This document shows positions 32,113 through 41,002 of a stretch of DNA of 64,000 nucleotides, piece after piece. The position numbers and the translations under genes were made by a program. The notes under the pieces are model-generated. The model was not told where the DNA came from, searched no databases, and saw only the letters and a program-made list of their open reading frames with translations. Numbering within the stretch: the stretch's first letter is position 1; every line of letters starts with the position of its first letter. Origin of the DNA: Halobaculum limi (lineage in GTDB: Archaea > Halobacteriota > Halobacteria > Halobacteriales > Haloferacaceae); the NCBI RefSeq assembly GCF_029490015.1, contig NZ_CP120468.1, forward strand, positions 806,001-870,000, in the 5' to 3' direction.

Positions 32113-34353
32113 TTACCGCCCGGTCGACGTCGGCCACGTGCCTTCCATCGCCCACACGTCGAGGTTCACCTCGGCGTCGCCACCCTCCGCGAACACGGAG
32201 ACGCGGTCGGCGTCCGCTCGCGTCGGGTACACGCGCGTCGTGAGGCAGTGCCGCTCGTTCGCGAACACCTCCAGCGTCGACCCGTCGACGAACACGCGCA
32301 GCGTCACCGACTCGTCGGCGTCGACGGCGTCGCCGACGGGCATCCCTCGGGGGGCCCGGTTCACGCGGCCGTCGCCGCCGCTGTCGCCGCGGTCGACGGT
32401 CACGGTGTCACCGTCGAACCGAATGGCGGTTCGCTCGCTCGCGGCGGGCGACTCCAAGACGGTGAATCCGACCGTCTCGGCGTCGCCGAGGCGGAGCGTC
32501 ACCTCCAGGTCGAGGGCGGTTCCGCGGGCATCGGTCAGTCGCTCCTCGCTGTCGAGACGCATCTGCTCGGACGCGAGGCGGTCCGTCCGTAACTCGGTCA
32601 GTTCCGCGGCGGGGCGCTGCCGGAGGCGACCCTCGTCGTCGGTGTCTATGACGCGCGGCACCGACATCGTGCCGGACCACCCGGCGTCCCACTGGGCGCT
32701 CGTGTCGCGCGTTTCCGGGAGCCACCCCCACGTCAGGTAGCGATCGTGCTCCTCGTCGTACAGCGACTGGGGCGCGTAGTAGTCGCCGTGGTCGAGCATC
32801 CCCCACTCGCGCACGTCGAACAGCGAGGCGTCGTCGCCGGACGCCGAGAGGTCGGCGTCGCCGAGGTAGTACGCCACGCGGTCGTCGTCGGAGACGTGCA
32901 GGAGACGGGCGTCGTCGAACGTGAGCAGTTCCGGGCACTCCCAGACGGGCGCGCCGCGCGGCCCGGTCCCGGCGTGGAACACGCCGACGTACTCCCACTC
33001 GGCGAGGTCGTCGCCGCGATACAGGAGGGCCGCGCCATCACCGGGTTCGGTCGCGCCGGCGGCGTGTTCTTCGTCCGCCGGGGTCTCCGCGACGCCCGAC
33101 CCGATGAGGTGGTACCAGACGCCGTCCTCGCGCCACACGCAGTGGTCGCGGAACTCGGCGGCCCAGTCGGCCGTCTCGTACACGTCCACCTCGGCGGGTG
33201 CGGACTCGATGACCGGGTTGCCCGCGTGTTTCTCCCACGAGCGGAGGTTGGGGTCGTCGGTCGTCGCGAGACACGGGAGTTGGTCGCGGCCGCGCCCGCC
33301 GGTGTACAGGAGTGTCGGCGCCCCGTCGTCGTCGACGACGGTACACCCGGACCAACAGCCGTCGCGGTCGGGGCCGTCCGGATCCGGCGCGAGGGCGACG
33401 GGTTCGTCTTCCCAGTGCAGGAGGTCGTCGCTGACGGCGTGGCCCCAGTGGATGGCGTTGTGGAACGGCCCGCCGGGGTTGTACTGGTAGAAGACGTGGT
33501 ACGTTCCGTCGTACTTGATCAGGCCGTTGGGGTCGTTCAGCCAGTTGGCTGGCGGCGAGAGGTGGTACGCCGGACGGTGGTGATCGTCGGCCAGTTGCTG
33601 GCGGAGGGCAGCGAAGCCTTCGGCGGTCGTCGGCCGCCCGGTGAACTCGGGAAGCGTCCCGCGGCCGAGCGTCGAGAGAGCGTTGCGCACGAGGCGGTCG
33701 CGAACCTCGGCGTGACCGTCGTCGGGGCCGTCGAATCGGAGCGTGCCGCCGAGGCCGATGACGGTTCCGTCGCCCACGCGCCACTCGACGACGGCCTTCT
33801 CCGGATGGATGTCGCCGACGCCGTGGGTGGCACACGCGAGGACGTCGCCCTCGGCGGGCAGCACGCCGTCGTAGCGAGCGAACGCCGCCTCGCCGCCCGG
33901 TCCCACGACCGAGACTCGCGGCGGTGAGTCGTCTGCGCCGCCCTCGAACCCCTCGAACAGTGGGTGGTCAGCGTGGAGCGAACGGGCACGATAGCCCGCC
34001 TCTGCGTCGGGGTGGGTCGCACCCGTGGCGTCGGGTCGCACCGAGTCGATGCCGAGGGGAACGACCGCCGGTAGTGCCCGTGCGCTGAGGAGGAGGCCGC
34101 CGCCATCGTCGAGGTACGCGCGGACGGCGGGCCCCGCGTCTGCGACAGGTGCCGCACAGTCGTCGAACGGTGCATCGCGGTGCCACCACAGCACGTCGTA
34201 GGCGTCGAGGTCGGCGTCGCCAGCGACGACTGCGGTCAGCGACACCATCTCGACGGACGCGGCGACGCGCTCTGCGACGGCGGCGGCGGTGCGCCGTTCG
34301 GCGCTCCGCTCGTCGGCGGTGAGGACGCCCACACGTACCGGGGCTGTCTGCAT
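32113..34353 (-). CDS. Glycoside hydrolase family 32 protein with N-terminal ThuA/amidotransferase-like domain
   Basis: 746 residues from ATG 34353; the frame stays open upstream but that part is not protein-like. Residues about 5-235 form a separate alpha/beta domain ([14 protein letters not shown]..., [28 protein letters not shown]) resembling ThuA or class I glutamine-amidotransferase folds. GH32 follows: nucleophile Asp274 ([15 protein letters not shown]), Asp403 in FRDHCVW (RDP is usual, here RDH) and acid/base Glu472 (VWECPELL). A C-terminal beta-sandwich (about 600-746, with [16 protein letters not shown]) completes the family pattern. It should hydrolyse beta-fructosides such as sucrose, levan or inulin. 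No signal peptide is seen. GH68 lies about 1.8 kb away on the other strand. Confidence 0.88.
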   Translation of the reverse strand: MQTAPVRVGVLTADERSAERRTAAAVAERVAASVEMVSLTAVVAGDADLDAYDVLWWHRDAPFDDCAAPVADAGPAVRAYLDDGGGLLLSARALPAVVPLGIDSVRPDATGATHPDAEAGYRARSLHADHPLFEGFEGGADDSPPRVSVVGPGGEAAFARYDGVLPAEGDVLACATHGVGDIHPEKAVVEWRVGDGTVIGLGGTLRFDGPDDGHAEVRDRLVRNALSTLGRGTLPEFTGRPTTAEGFAALRQQLADDHHRPAYHLSPPANWLNDPNGLIKYDGTYHVFYQYNPGGPFHNAIHWGHAVSDDLLHWEDEPVALAPDPDGPDRDGCWSGCTVVDDDGAPTLLYTGGRGRDQLPCLATTDDPNLRSWEKHAGNPVIESAPAEVDVYETADWAAEFRDHCVWREDGVWYHLIGSGVAETPADEEHAAGATEPGDGAALLYRGDDLAEWEYVGVFHAGTGPRGAPVWECPELLTFDDARLLHVSDDDRVAYYLGDADLSASGDDASLFDVREWGMLDHGDYYAPQSLYDEEHDRYLTWGWLPETRDTSAQWDAGWSGTMSVPRVIDTDDEGRLRQRPAAELTELRTDRLASEQMRLDSEERLTDARGTALDLEVTLRLGDAETVGFTVLESPAASERTAIRFDGDTVTVDRGDSGGDGRVNRAPRGMPVGDAVDADESVTLRVFVDGSTLEVFANERHCLTTRVYPTRADADRVSVFAEGGDAEVNLDVWAMEGTWPTSTGR

Positions 34354-34441
34354 AGTCGGAGGAATTACTCGCCAGCGAAAAAACGTTCGCGTTGCGTCAC
34401 GCCGTTCGGTGACGGCGGCGGGGCGCCGCCATCTCTCGGCG

Positions 34442-35518
34442 CTAGGGCCGCAGCCTGAGGATGCCGGCCGCGTCCGGGTCGCTGACGGCGAAGTTGCAGA
34501 CGAAGGCTGGCCCGCCCGCTCCCTCACTACCACTGCCTCCTTCACGTCCCGCAGTCTCGCCGAAGACGACGTCCGAGGGGAACACCAGTCCATCGGCGTC
34601 GTCGGCGACGACAACCGGCGCGCCCGACGGCGGCACGCGAACGAGTTCGTTGCGCCAGTTCGCGGCGACCCACACCGACCCGTCTCGGACGGTGATGCCG
34701 TCTGCACCGAACACCGCCGCAGATTCGAGTAGCGTCTCCGGGTCGCCCGCGCTCCCGTCGTCTTCGACGGGAACCGAGACGAGGCGGCCAACGTCTGCCG
34801 CGCTTGCGCTCGTCGCTCGTGTCACCGCGACAATGACCTCCTCCTCACCGCGGAACGCGAGTCCGTTCGCACCGAACTCTGGTGTGTCGAGCAGGTCCGA
34901 CGCCAGCCACTCCGTCGCGACGACGCCCTCCAGCGGTGCGCCTCCCGGCCCGACCGGCACTTCGTACACCACGCCGCCGAACGACTCCGTAACGAGGAGT
35001 CGGTCGCCGTCCGGGTCGAAGACGAGGTCGTTCACGAACACGCCGGGGGTGAACGGAACGTACTGGCTGGGGTCGTCGCCATCGACGGGAATCGTCCAGA
35101 CGCCGGTGTCTTCGCCGGCGTTCACCGCGACGTAGAGAACGCCCTCGGGCGTCGACTCCACGCCTGCCGCCGCCGGGAGCGTCGCCACGAGGTCGGTGTC
35201 GTCGAGCGACAGGTCACTCGCCGTCAGCGCCGTCTCGCGGTCGACGCGCCGCACCTGCCCGGCGGTGATGCCAAAGAACAGGTCGCCGTCGGGCCCGAGC
35301 GCGAGGTTCTCGGGCGTCAACTCGCCGGGAATCGCGACGAGCGTCTCCGCGCGTCGACGGACGCGCGCGCCGCCACGCCGTCCCCCGTCACCCTGCGGGT
35401 CGTCGTCAGTTCTGCCGTCGCGCTCACCGTGTCGCGCGGCCGCGCCACCGGTCGCCACGGTCCCCGCCGCGGCGACGCTCCACACCAACCGATTGAACGT
35501 CCGTCTATCGACTCGCAT
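34442..35518 (-). CDS. SMP-30/gluconolactonase-like beta-propeller protein with Tat-type leader
   Basis: 358 residues from ATG 35518. The leader [21 protein letters not shown] has an RR motif and hydrophobic core without a lipobox. The rest is a six-bladed propeller with repeated units: [78 protein letters not shown] and PSDVVFGE. This fits SMP-30/gluconolaconase/LRE-like proteins, which hydrolyse sugar lactones or bind calcium. The exact catalytic residues cannot be fixed. Located outside the membrane, it could process sugar acids linked with the neighbouring fructan genes. Confidence 0.75.
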   Translation of the reverse strand: MRVDRRTFNRLVWSVAAAGTVATGGAAARHGERDGRTDDDPQGDGGRRGGARVRRRAETLVAIPGELTPENLALGPDGDLFFGITAGQVRRVDRETALTASDLSLDDTDLVATLPAAAGVESTPEGVLYVAVNAGEDTGVWTIPVDGDDPSQYVPFTPGVFVNDLVFDPDGDRLLVTESFGGVVYEVPVGPGGAPLEGVVATEWLASDLLDTPEFGANGLAFRGEEEVIVAVTRATSASAADVGRLVSVPVEDDGSAGDPETLLESAAVFGADGITVRDGSVWVAANWRNELVRVPPSGAPVVVADDADGLVFPSDVVFGETAGREGGSGSEGAGGPAFVCNFAVSDPDAAGILRLRP

Positions 35519-35640
35519 CGCGAGTGACGTTGGTTCCGTGCGGGCCTCTACCACGCGGACGATTCCAGCGTCACTGTAATGCCCAGTGTGCCGCTCGGGC
35601 AACCGGGTCGGATAAGTGCGGGTAGGTCTAACGCGGGAGT

Positions 35641-36705
35641 ATGCAGTACCGAGAACTCGGTGACTCCGGCGTCGAAGTGAGCGAGGTCGCGTTCGGCGCG
35701 TGGGTCGTCGGCACCGACTGGTGGGGCGACCGTTCGGACGAGGAAGCCGTCGATATGGTGCAACACGCCCTCGACCGCGGCGTGACGTTCTTCGACACCG
35801 GCGACGTGTACGGCCACGGCCGCTCGGAGGAACTCATCGGCGAGGCCCTCGGCGAGTTCCGCGACGAGGTGACCGTCGGCACGAAGGTCGGCTACGACTT
35901 CTACAACAACGCGCAGGCCGGCCACGGCGAGATTCCGAAGGACCTCTCGCCGGAGTACCTCCGCAACGCCGTCGAGCAGAGTCTCGACCGCCTCGATATG
36001 GAGTACCTCGACGTGCTGTTCCTCCACAACGCGAACGTCGACGAGGTGACCGACGAGGTGCTCGAAGAACTGTACGCGATGCGCGAGGAGGGCCTGTACG
36101 ACGCCCTCGGCTGGGCGCTCGGCCCCTCTATCGGCTGGCTCGCGGAGGGCGACCGCGCGGTCGAACTCGACTTCGACGCGGTCCAGACCGTCTACAACCT
36201 CTTCGAGCAGACGCCCGGCCGCCACTTCCTCGACACCATCCGCGAGGAGGGTGCAGACACTAGCCTCATCGCCCGCGTCCCGCACTCTTCGGGCCTGTTG
36301 AACGAACAGGTGACGCCCGACACCGAACTCGGGAAGGGCGACCACCGCGCACACCGCCCGCAGGCGTGGTTCGAGACCGGATGGGAGAAACTCGACACCA
36401 TCGAGTTCCTCAAACGCGATGGCGAGCGAACGATGGGCCAGGCGTCCATCCAGTACCTCCTCGACGACGAGGAGACGGTGAGCGTCGTCCCGACGTTCCG
36501 GTCGCTCGACGACATCGACGAGTGGGCGGCCGCGCCCGACACGCCGCGCCTCAGCGAGGAGGAGCGTCGCCGCGTCGACGAACTGTACGCCGAGAACTTT
36601 GGCATCGACCGCGACGACGGGATGAACCCCGAGGACTTCCGCTCGTCCGTCGGCGGCGACGACCTCCGGACGGCGGGCGTCCTCCCGCCGGAACCGGCGG
36701 ACTGA
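35641..36705 (+). CDS. Aldo/keto reductase
   Basis: 354 residues, a full-length (beta/alpha)8 AKR. The catalytic tetrad is visible: Asp52 and Tyr57 (FFDTGDVYGHG), Lys82 (TVGTKVG) and His129 (LFLHN). The NADP-binding end region has the 'VVPTFRSLDDIDEWAAA' form in place of the usual VIPG. It reduces a sugar or keto compound with NADPH in the cytoplasm. The following small membrane gene starts directly after its stop codon. Confidence 0.9.
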   Translation: MQYRELGDSGVEVSEVAFGAWVVGTDWWGDRSDEEAVDMVQHALDRGVTFFDTGDVYGHGRSEELIGEALGEFRDEVTVGTKVGYDFYNNAQAGHGEIPKDLSPEYLRNAVEQSLDRLDMEYLDVLFLHNANVDEVTDEVLEELYAMREEGLYDALGWALGPSIGWLAEGDRAVELDFDAVQTVYNLFEQTPGRHFLDTIREEGADTSLIARVPHSSGLLNEQVTPDTELGKGDHRAHRPQAWFETGWEKLDTIEFLKRDGERTMGQASIQYLLDDEETVSVVPTFRSLDDIDEWAAAPDTPRLSEEERRRVDELYAENFGIDRDDGMNPEDFRSSVGGDDLRTAGVLPPEPAD

Positions 36706-36900
36706 ATGACCGACGACCGCGCCGGCCGGTACGCCCGTCGTCTCCGTCGAATCGCTGGACTCACTGCTGTCGTCCACCTCGTGCTCGCGGCGCTCGTCTA
36801 CCGCGACGCGGCCGGCCGTGACGTCTCCGGCGGCCGGTGGGCGGCGCTCACGCTGCTCGGCGGGTTGCTCGGCGTGGCCGGCTACCTTCGACGGCGCTGA
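36706..36900 (+). CDS. Small two-TM membrane protein
   Basis: 64 residues. The ATG is the next codon after the aldo/keto reductase stop, so translation is probably coupled. Two hydrophobic helices (about residues 17-33 and 45-61) are separated by a polar loop with RDAAGRDVSGGRW, and both ends are Arg-rich. No family is recognised. It could be a membrane accessory to the reductase or an unrelated downstream gene. Confidence 0.6.
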   Translation: MTDDRAGRYARRLRRIAGLTAVVHLVLAALVYRDAAGRDVSGGRWAALTLLGGLLGVAGYLRRR

Positions 36901-37020
36901 AGCCGGTCGTTCGACCCCTGCAGTTCGAGTCGAAACCGTAGTACGAGACGTCGATGCTTCTCCAGAACTTCACTTTCACTCCGCGTTCAGATCACGGCAC
37001 GTCGCCGTCGCGTTCACTGC

Positions 37021-38622
37021 TCACCGCTCGGCGACGACGACCTCGAAGCGAGCGCCCCCGTCGACGCTGTCGGTGACGCTGACGCTCCAACCGTGGACGC
37101 TCGCCACCTCTGCGACGATAGCGAGGCCGAAGCCGGTGCCGTCGTCGGCGGTGGTGTGCCCTCGCTCGAACACCTGTCCGCGGTCGGCCGGCGGGATGCC
37201 GGGGCCGTCGTCGGCGACGTAGAAGCCCTCGCGGTTCGGAGCCTTGATCCGACCGACGGTGACGATCACGCCATCTCCCGCGTGGTCGACGGCGTTGCGA
37301 AAGAGGTTCTCGAACAGTTGTCGAAGCCGCGAGTCGTCCGCGACGACGGTTCCGACGTCGTCGCCGACGGCGAGTGATCCGCCGCCGTCGATCGTCTGCC
37401 ACACCGCCCGGACGGTCGGTGCCAGTCGGATCGGTTCGGTCTCACCGACCGACCGCCCGGAGCGAGCAAGCGCCAACAGGTCCTCGATGAGCACCTCCAT
37501 CCGGTCGTGTGCCGTCTCGATGTGGGAGAGGTGCGGACTGTCGCAGTCGTCTCCGAGTAGTTCCGTCCGACCCTGTGCGACGTTGAGGGGGTTTCGAAGG
37601 TCGTGTGAGACGACGCTCGCGAACTCGTCGAGGCGTTCGTTCTGCCGTTCGAGTTCGTGTTCACGGTGGCGTGCCAGCGTCTCCCGTTGTGCACGGTCGA
37701 GCGCGGCTTCGACGGTATCTGCGAACAGGCGAGCGAGCGTCTCGTCGGTGTCGTCGAACCGACCGACGCGCTCGCTTCCCGCGAGGAAGATGCCGTGGTC
37801 GCCGAGTGGAACCACGAGTTCGCTCCGAATCGGCGTCGATTGGTCCGTGACGGCCGGTGACTGTCGAACGTCGTCGTGGCAGACCAACTCGCCGGACTCG
37901 TACGCCTCCCACGCGACGGTCCCAGCGTCGAGTTCGGGGACGGTCCCGAACAGCGCTCTCGCCTCGCTCGTGACACTCACGGGGACCAGCCGCGTTCCGT
38001 CGCTCGACCGGAGACACACCGCATTCAATCGGAGGTCGAGCACCTCGTGGGCGATGTTCGTCGCGGTGGCGGCGACGGCGGCGGTGTCGCGTGCGTCCAT
38101 CAGTTCCTGTGTCGTCTCGTGGAGACCGTTCAGCCGCGCCTCTCGGTCAAGGCGCTCGAGTGCGAGCGCGGCAGTCTCCGCCAGCGACTCGACCAGGCCG
38201 ACCGGAGCGCCCGTGGACGGCGCGTTCGCGGCCGCTCCAGCGACGAGAACGCCGTGGTCGGCGATGGGAACGACGACACGCTGAGCGGCGTCGCCGGACT
38301 GGGTGGACGGCGTCCGGAGGCGACGCGACTCACCGCGGTCGAACGCCTCGTACGCCCGGTCGCCAGGAGTGTACGTCGGTGGCTCCCCGTCGAATCGATC
38401 CGCGACGGCGTCGGGGTACGCTGTCGGTTCCAGTCGGTCGCGACCCACAGCGGGGCGGAGGTGCACGCGCGGCTGCGTGTAGCCGAGCACCCGTCGGCTC
38501 ACGTCGACGACGACCTCACAGAGCGCGCTCCGCGTCGACGCAGTCAGCAGGTCCTGCGTCGCCGCGTACAACGACTGCAGGCGGTCGTCGGCCGGGGTGT
38601 CGTCGGCCCGGTCGCCCGTCAT
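37021..38622 (-). CDS. Soluble GAF-GAF sensor histidine kinase
   Basis: 533 residues. Two GAF domains (about 13-158 and 165-312) of the bacterio-opsin-activator/HTR type are followed by a HisKA helix with His340 (VVSHDLRNPLNVAQGR), an N-box (FENLFRNAVDHA), G1 DDGPGIPP, and G2 GTGFGLAIV. There are no transmembrane segments, so it senses a cytoplasmic ligand or redox/light state. The N-terminus (DRLQSLYAATQDLLTAS) is the usual coiled start of these proteins. No response-regulator gene is adjacent. Confidence 0.9.
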   Translation of the reverse strand: MTGDRADDTPADDRLQSLYAATQDLLTASTRSALCEVVVDVSRRVLGYTQPRVHLRPAVGRDRLEPTAYPDAVADRFDGEPPTYTPGDRAYEAFDRGESRRLRTPSTQSGDAAQRVVVPIADHGVLVAGAAANAPSTGAPVGLVESLAETAALALERLDREARLNGLHETTQELMDARDTAAVAATATNIAHEVLDLRLNAVCLRSSDGTRLVPVSVTSEARALFGTVPELDAGTVAWEAYESGELVCHDDVRQSPAVTDQSTPIRSELVVPLGDHGIFLAGSERVGRFDDTDETLARLFADTVEAALDRAQRETLARHREHELERQNERLDEFASVVSHDLRNPLNVAQGRTELLGDDCDSPHLSHIETAHDRMEVLIEDLLALARSGRSVGETEPIRLAPTVRAVWQTIDGGGSLAVGDDVGTVVADDSRLRQLFENLFRNAVDHAGDGVIVTVGRIKAPNREGFYVADDGPGIPPADRGQVFERGHTTADDGTGFGLAIVAEVASVHGWSVSVTDSVDGGARFEVVVAER

Positions 38623-38736
38623 CGGTCGTTGCTTCGGGTCCCTGGGTATAAATCTCGGTTCGCAGTCATCAACTCGGATATTCGGACGACGGCGAGCGGA
38701 GTCCCGCGTCGTCGACCGTGCCAGCGGCGTCGCCGC

Positions 38737-40239
38737 TTACGCGAGGAAGACGTGGCGCGGGCGGTCCGCGAGGACGTCACGTCCCCACGAGACGGTGTCG
38801 CGGAAGGCGTCCGAGCGGAAGAAGCCCATCGCGTCGTCTTTCGAGGCCCACTGACTGGCGATGAACATGTCGTTCTCGTCTTCGCGGTTCACCATCAGGT
38901 CCGTCTCGAAGTGCCCGTCCATCTCGTCGAGCATCCCGCCGACGACGCCGAACTTGTCGACGAACTCCTCGCGATAGTCGGGTTTGACCGTGTAGAACAT
39001 CCCCATCGTCCCGAACCCGGACTCCTCGCCTGCACGCTCGACGATACCGGGCAGTTCCGAGAGGAAGCCCGCGGCCGTCTCGGCGGCGCTGGCGGTCTGC
39101 CAGATGCTCACGACGGCCGCGCGGTCCGTCTCGTTCCCCTCGTAGACGGCAGTCTTGACGTGACTGCCGTAGTGCTCGAAGTTCCCGCGCAGGCCCTCGA
39201 CCTCCTCGAACAGGTCGTCTGCGTCGGCCTCCGAGTAGAGCACCGTTGCGAACACGTCCTCGCCGTGGGGCTTACCCGCGTAGATGTCGAGGTCCTCCAG
39301 TTCCGCGCGGATGGTCTCCTCGTCTTCGCCGTCGTCCTCATCGGCGTCGTCGCCGTGACCGCTGCCGTGGTGGCCGCCGTCACTGTCGCCGCCGTGGTGG
39401 TGGCTCTCGCTCTCGCCGTGCGGGTGGCTGCCCGCACCGTGTGCGGACTCGTGTTCGCTCGTCGGCACGCGGTCGCCCGCGAGGTACGCGTCGAGATCCG
39501 TCGGCGGGAAGCGCCGCCCGACGTAGAAGGGGCCGAACTCGCCGTACTCGGCGGAGGCCTCGTCGAAGCGCATCTCGTAGACGATGTCTTTGATGTCTGC
39601 GGGGTCGCTGCCGAACAGCGTGACGCCCCACTCGTAGTCGTCGAAGCCGACGGAGGAGGCGATGACCTGTTTGATCTTCCCGGCGTACTCGCGGCCGATG
39701 TCGCCGTGGGCTGAGAGCAACTCCGAGCGCTCCTCGTACGACAGCGAGTACCAGTTCTGCTCGGCCTCGCGCTTGCGGTTCATCGGGTAGAAGGAGACGT
39801 ACTCGGAGTCGGGAATCTCGGGCTTCAGTTTCCCCTCGATGTACCGGCGGATGCCCTCGTCGACCTCTTCCTCGTCGCCGTCGAAGTACGAGTCCGAGAC
39901 GTAGTCGGACACTTCGGATACGGAGACGTAGGACGTCGGCTGGTCGGTGTAGTTCGCCAGCGCGGTCGACTCGAAGCGGCGTTCGGCCGCCGAGAGGTCG
40001 TCCAGCGTCGGGCGGAAGTGGACGATCATGAGGTCAGCCTTGTGCCCGAGCACGGAGAACACCGCAGAGGCACCCTCCTCGGAATCCGCGACCGCCTCGT
40101 GTTCTTCGAGGTACGCGACGCCCTCGCGAATTGCGCGTTCACGTTCGCGGTCGGGGGCCGCGCGCCACGCGTCCCAGTCCACCGTTCGGAAGTCGTGAAG
40201 GACGTACCAACCCTCCTCGGTTCGTGGGGGTTTCGCCAT
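38737..40239 (-). CDS. pitA: PitA-type haem-binding protein (chlorite dismutase/HemQ domain fused to ABM domain)
   Basis: 500 residues. Residues 1-255 are a chlorite dismutase/HemQ domain: Tyr151-Pro-Met (YPMNRKREAEQNWYSL), His178 in SAHGDIGREYAGKI, and FDDYEWGVTLFG to YGEFGPFYVGRRF. Residues about 320-500 are an antibiotic-biosynthesis-monooxygenase (ABM)-like ferredoxin-fold domain. The linker (262-308) is acidic and holds ten histidines between 263 and 295. The same two-domain fusion was described as PitA in Haloferax volcanii. HemQ relatives convert coproheme to haem b with peroxide; whether this one does, or only binds haem, is open. The His-rich linker may bind metal. Confidence 0.88.
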   Translation of the reverse strand: MAKPPRTEEGWYVLHDFRTVDWDAWRAAPDRERERAIREGVAYLEEHEAVADSEEGASAVFSVLGHKADLMIVHFRPTLDDLSAAERRFESTALANYTDQPTSYVSVSEVSDYVSDSYFDGDEEEVDEGIRRYIEGKLKPEIPDSEYVSFYPMNRKREAEQNWYSLSYEERSELLSAHGDIGREYAGKIKQVIASSVGFDDYEWGVTLFGSDPADIKDIVYEMRFDEASAEYGEFGPFYVGRRFPPTDLDAYLAGDRVPTSEHESAHGAGSHPHGESESHHHGGDSDGGHHGSGHGDDADEDDGEDEETIRAELEDLDIYAGKPHGEDVFATVLYSEADADDLFEEVEGLRGNFEHYGSHVKTAVYEGNETDRAAVVSIWQTASAAETAAGFLSELPGIVERAGEESGFGTMGMFYTVKPDYREEFVDKFGVVGGMLDEMDGHFETDLMVNREDENDMFIASQWASKDDAMGFFRSDAFRDTVSWGRDVLADRPRHVFLA

Positions 40240-40410
40240 ACATCGGCTTCGACCGCGGGGGGCTTGGGGCTTGCGTCACCGCGCGCCGACTCCGCCGTCG
40301 ACCACCGCCCGGCACGGTCTGCTCTGCCGCAGTCTGCTCCGCCGCGGTCCGTTCCGGCGACGGCCGCCGCGACCGGAACGGGTTTGCTGGCGTCGCCCGC
40401 ACGCATCGAC

Positions 40411-40932
40411 GTGTCCGACCTCTGTATCCGCGACGCTACCACGGCGGAGGCGCCGACGCTCGCGGCGCTGTATCGCGCCGCCTACGGCGACCTCGTCGAG
40501 GCGGGGTTTCCGACTAGCGCCGCCGAGACGGCGGCGGCGGACGTGCGCGAGTGGCTGGCCGACCGCGAGTGCTGGGTCGGCGTCGACGGTGCGGGCGACG
40601 GCGGAGCAGGAGCAAGCGACGACGCTGACCGCGATAGCGACGAGTCGGTCGTCGCCGCGATCCAACTCCGTGAGCGCCCCGAGTGGCCCTGCCCAGAAGT
40701 GTGTCGCCTCGCGGTCGACCCGACGCGACGGCGGGAAGGAATCGGTGCGACCCTCCTCGAGTACGCAGAGGATGTCGTCGCAGACCGCGGGCACGACCGC
40801 GTCCGCCTCCGCTCGTTCACGGACCACCCATTTCTCCTCGACTGGTACGAGCAACGCGGCTACCGACAGGTTGACCTGCAGGTGATCGACAGTCGGCCGT
40901 TCGACGTGCCCGTCCTCGAACGACGGCTGTGA
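40411..40932 (+). CDS. GNAT family N-acetyltransferase
   Basis: 173 residues from GTG 40411; the longer frame to 40018 lies over the pitA gene and is not used. Motif A is CRLAVDPTRRREGIGATLLEYAEDV (R/Q-x-x-G-x-G pyrophosphate loop as RREGIG), with motif B DWYEQRGYRQVDLQVI. It transfers acetyl from acetyl-CoA to an amine. An acidic insert (GDGGAGASDDADRDSDES) sits between the first helices and strand beta4. It is divergent from pitA. Confidence 0.85.
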   Translation: MSDLCIRDATTAEAPTLAALYRAAYGDLVEAGFPTSAAETAAADVREWLADRECWVGVDGAGDGGAGASDDADRDSDESVVAAIQLRERPEWPCPEVCRLAVDPTRRREGIGATLLEYAEDVVADRGHDRVRLRSFTDHPFLLDWYEQRGYRQVDLQVIDSRPFDVPVLERRL

Positions 40933-41002
40933 GGCGGAGGTCACCGAGGTCTCCACGGGGTCGTGGACCCGAACCCATTTGACCGCGGGCCGACTGTCTC
41001 CG

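Noticed and set aside
32746-33927. Rightward 393-residue open frame opposite the GH32 gene
   Set aside because: A shadow of the GH32 coding sequence, whose catalytic motifs fix the real strand.
34354-34791. N-terminal extension of the GH32 frame
   Set aside because: The extra 146 residues are Arg/Ser/Thr-rich and overlap the end of the next gene in another frame. The ATG at 34353 begins the protein-like sequence.
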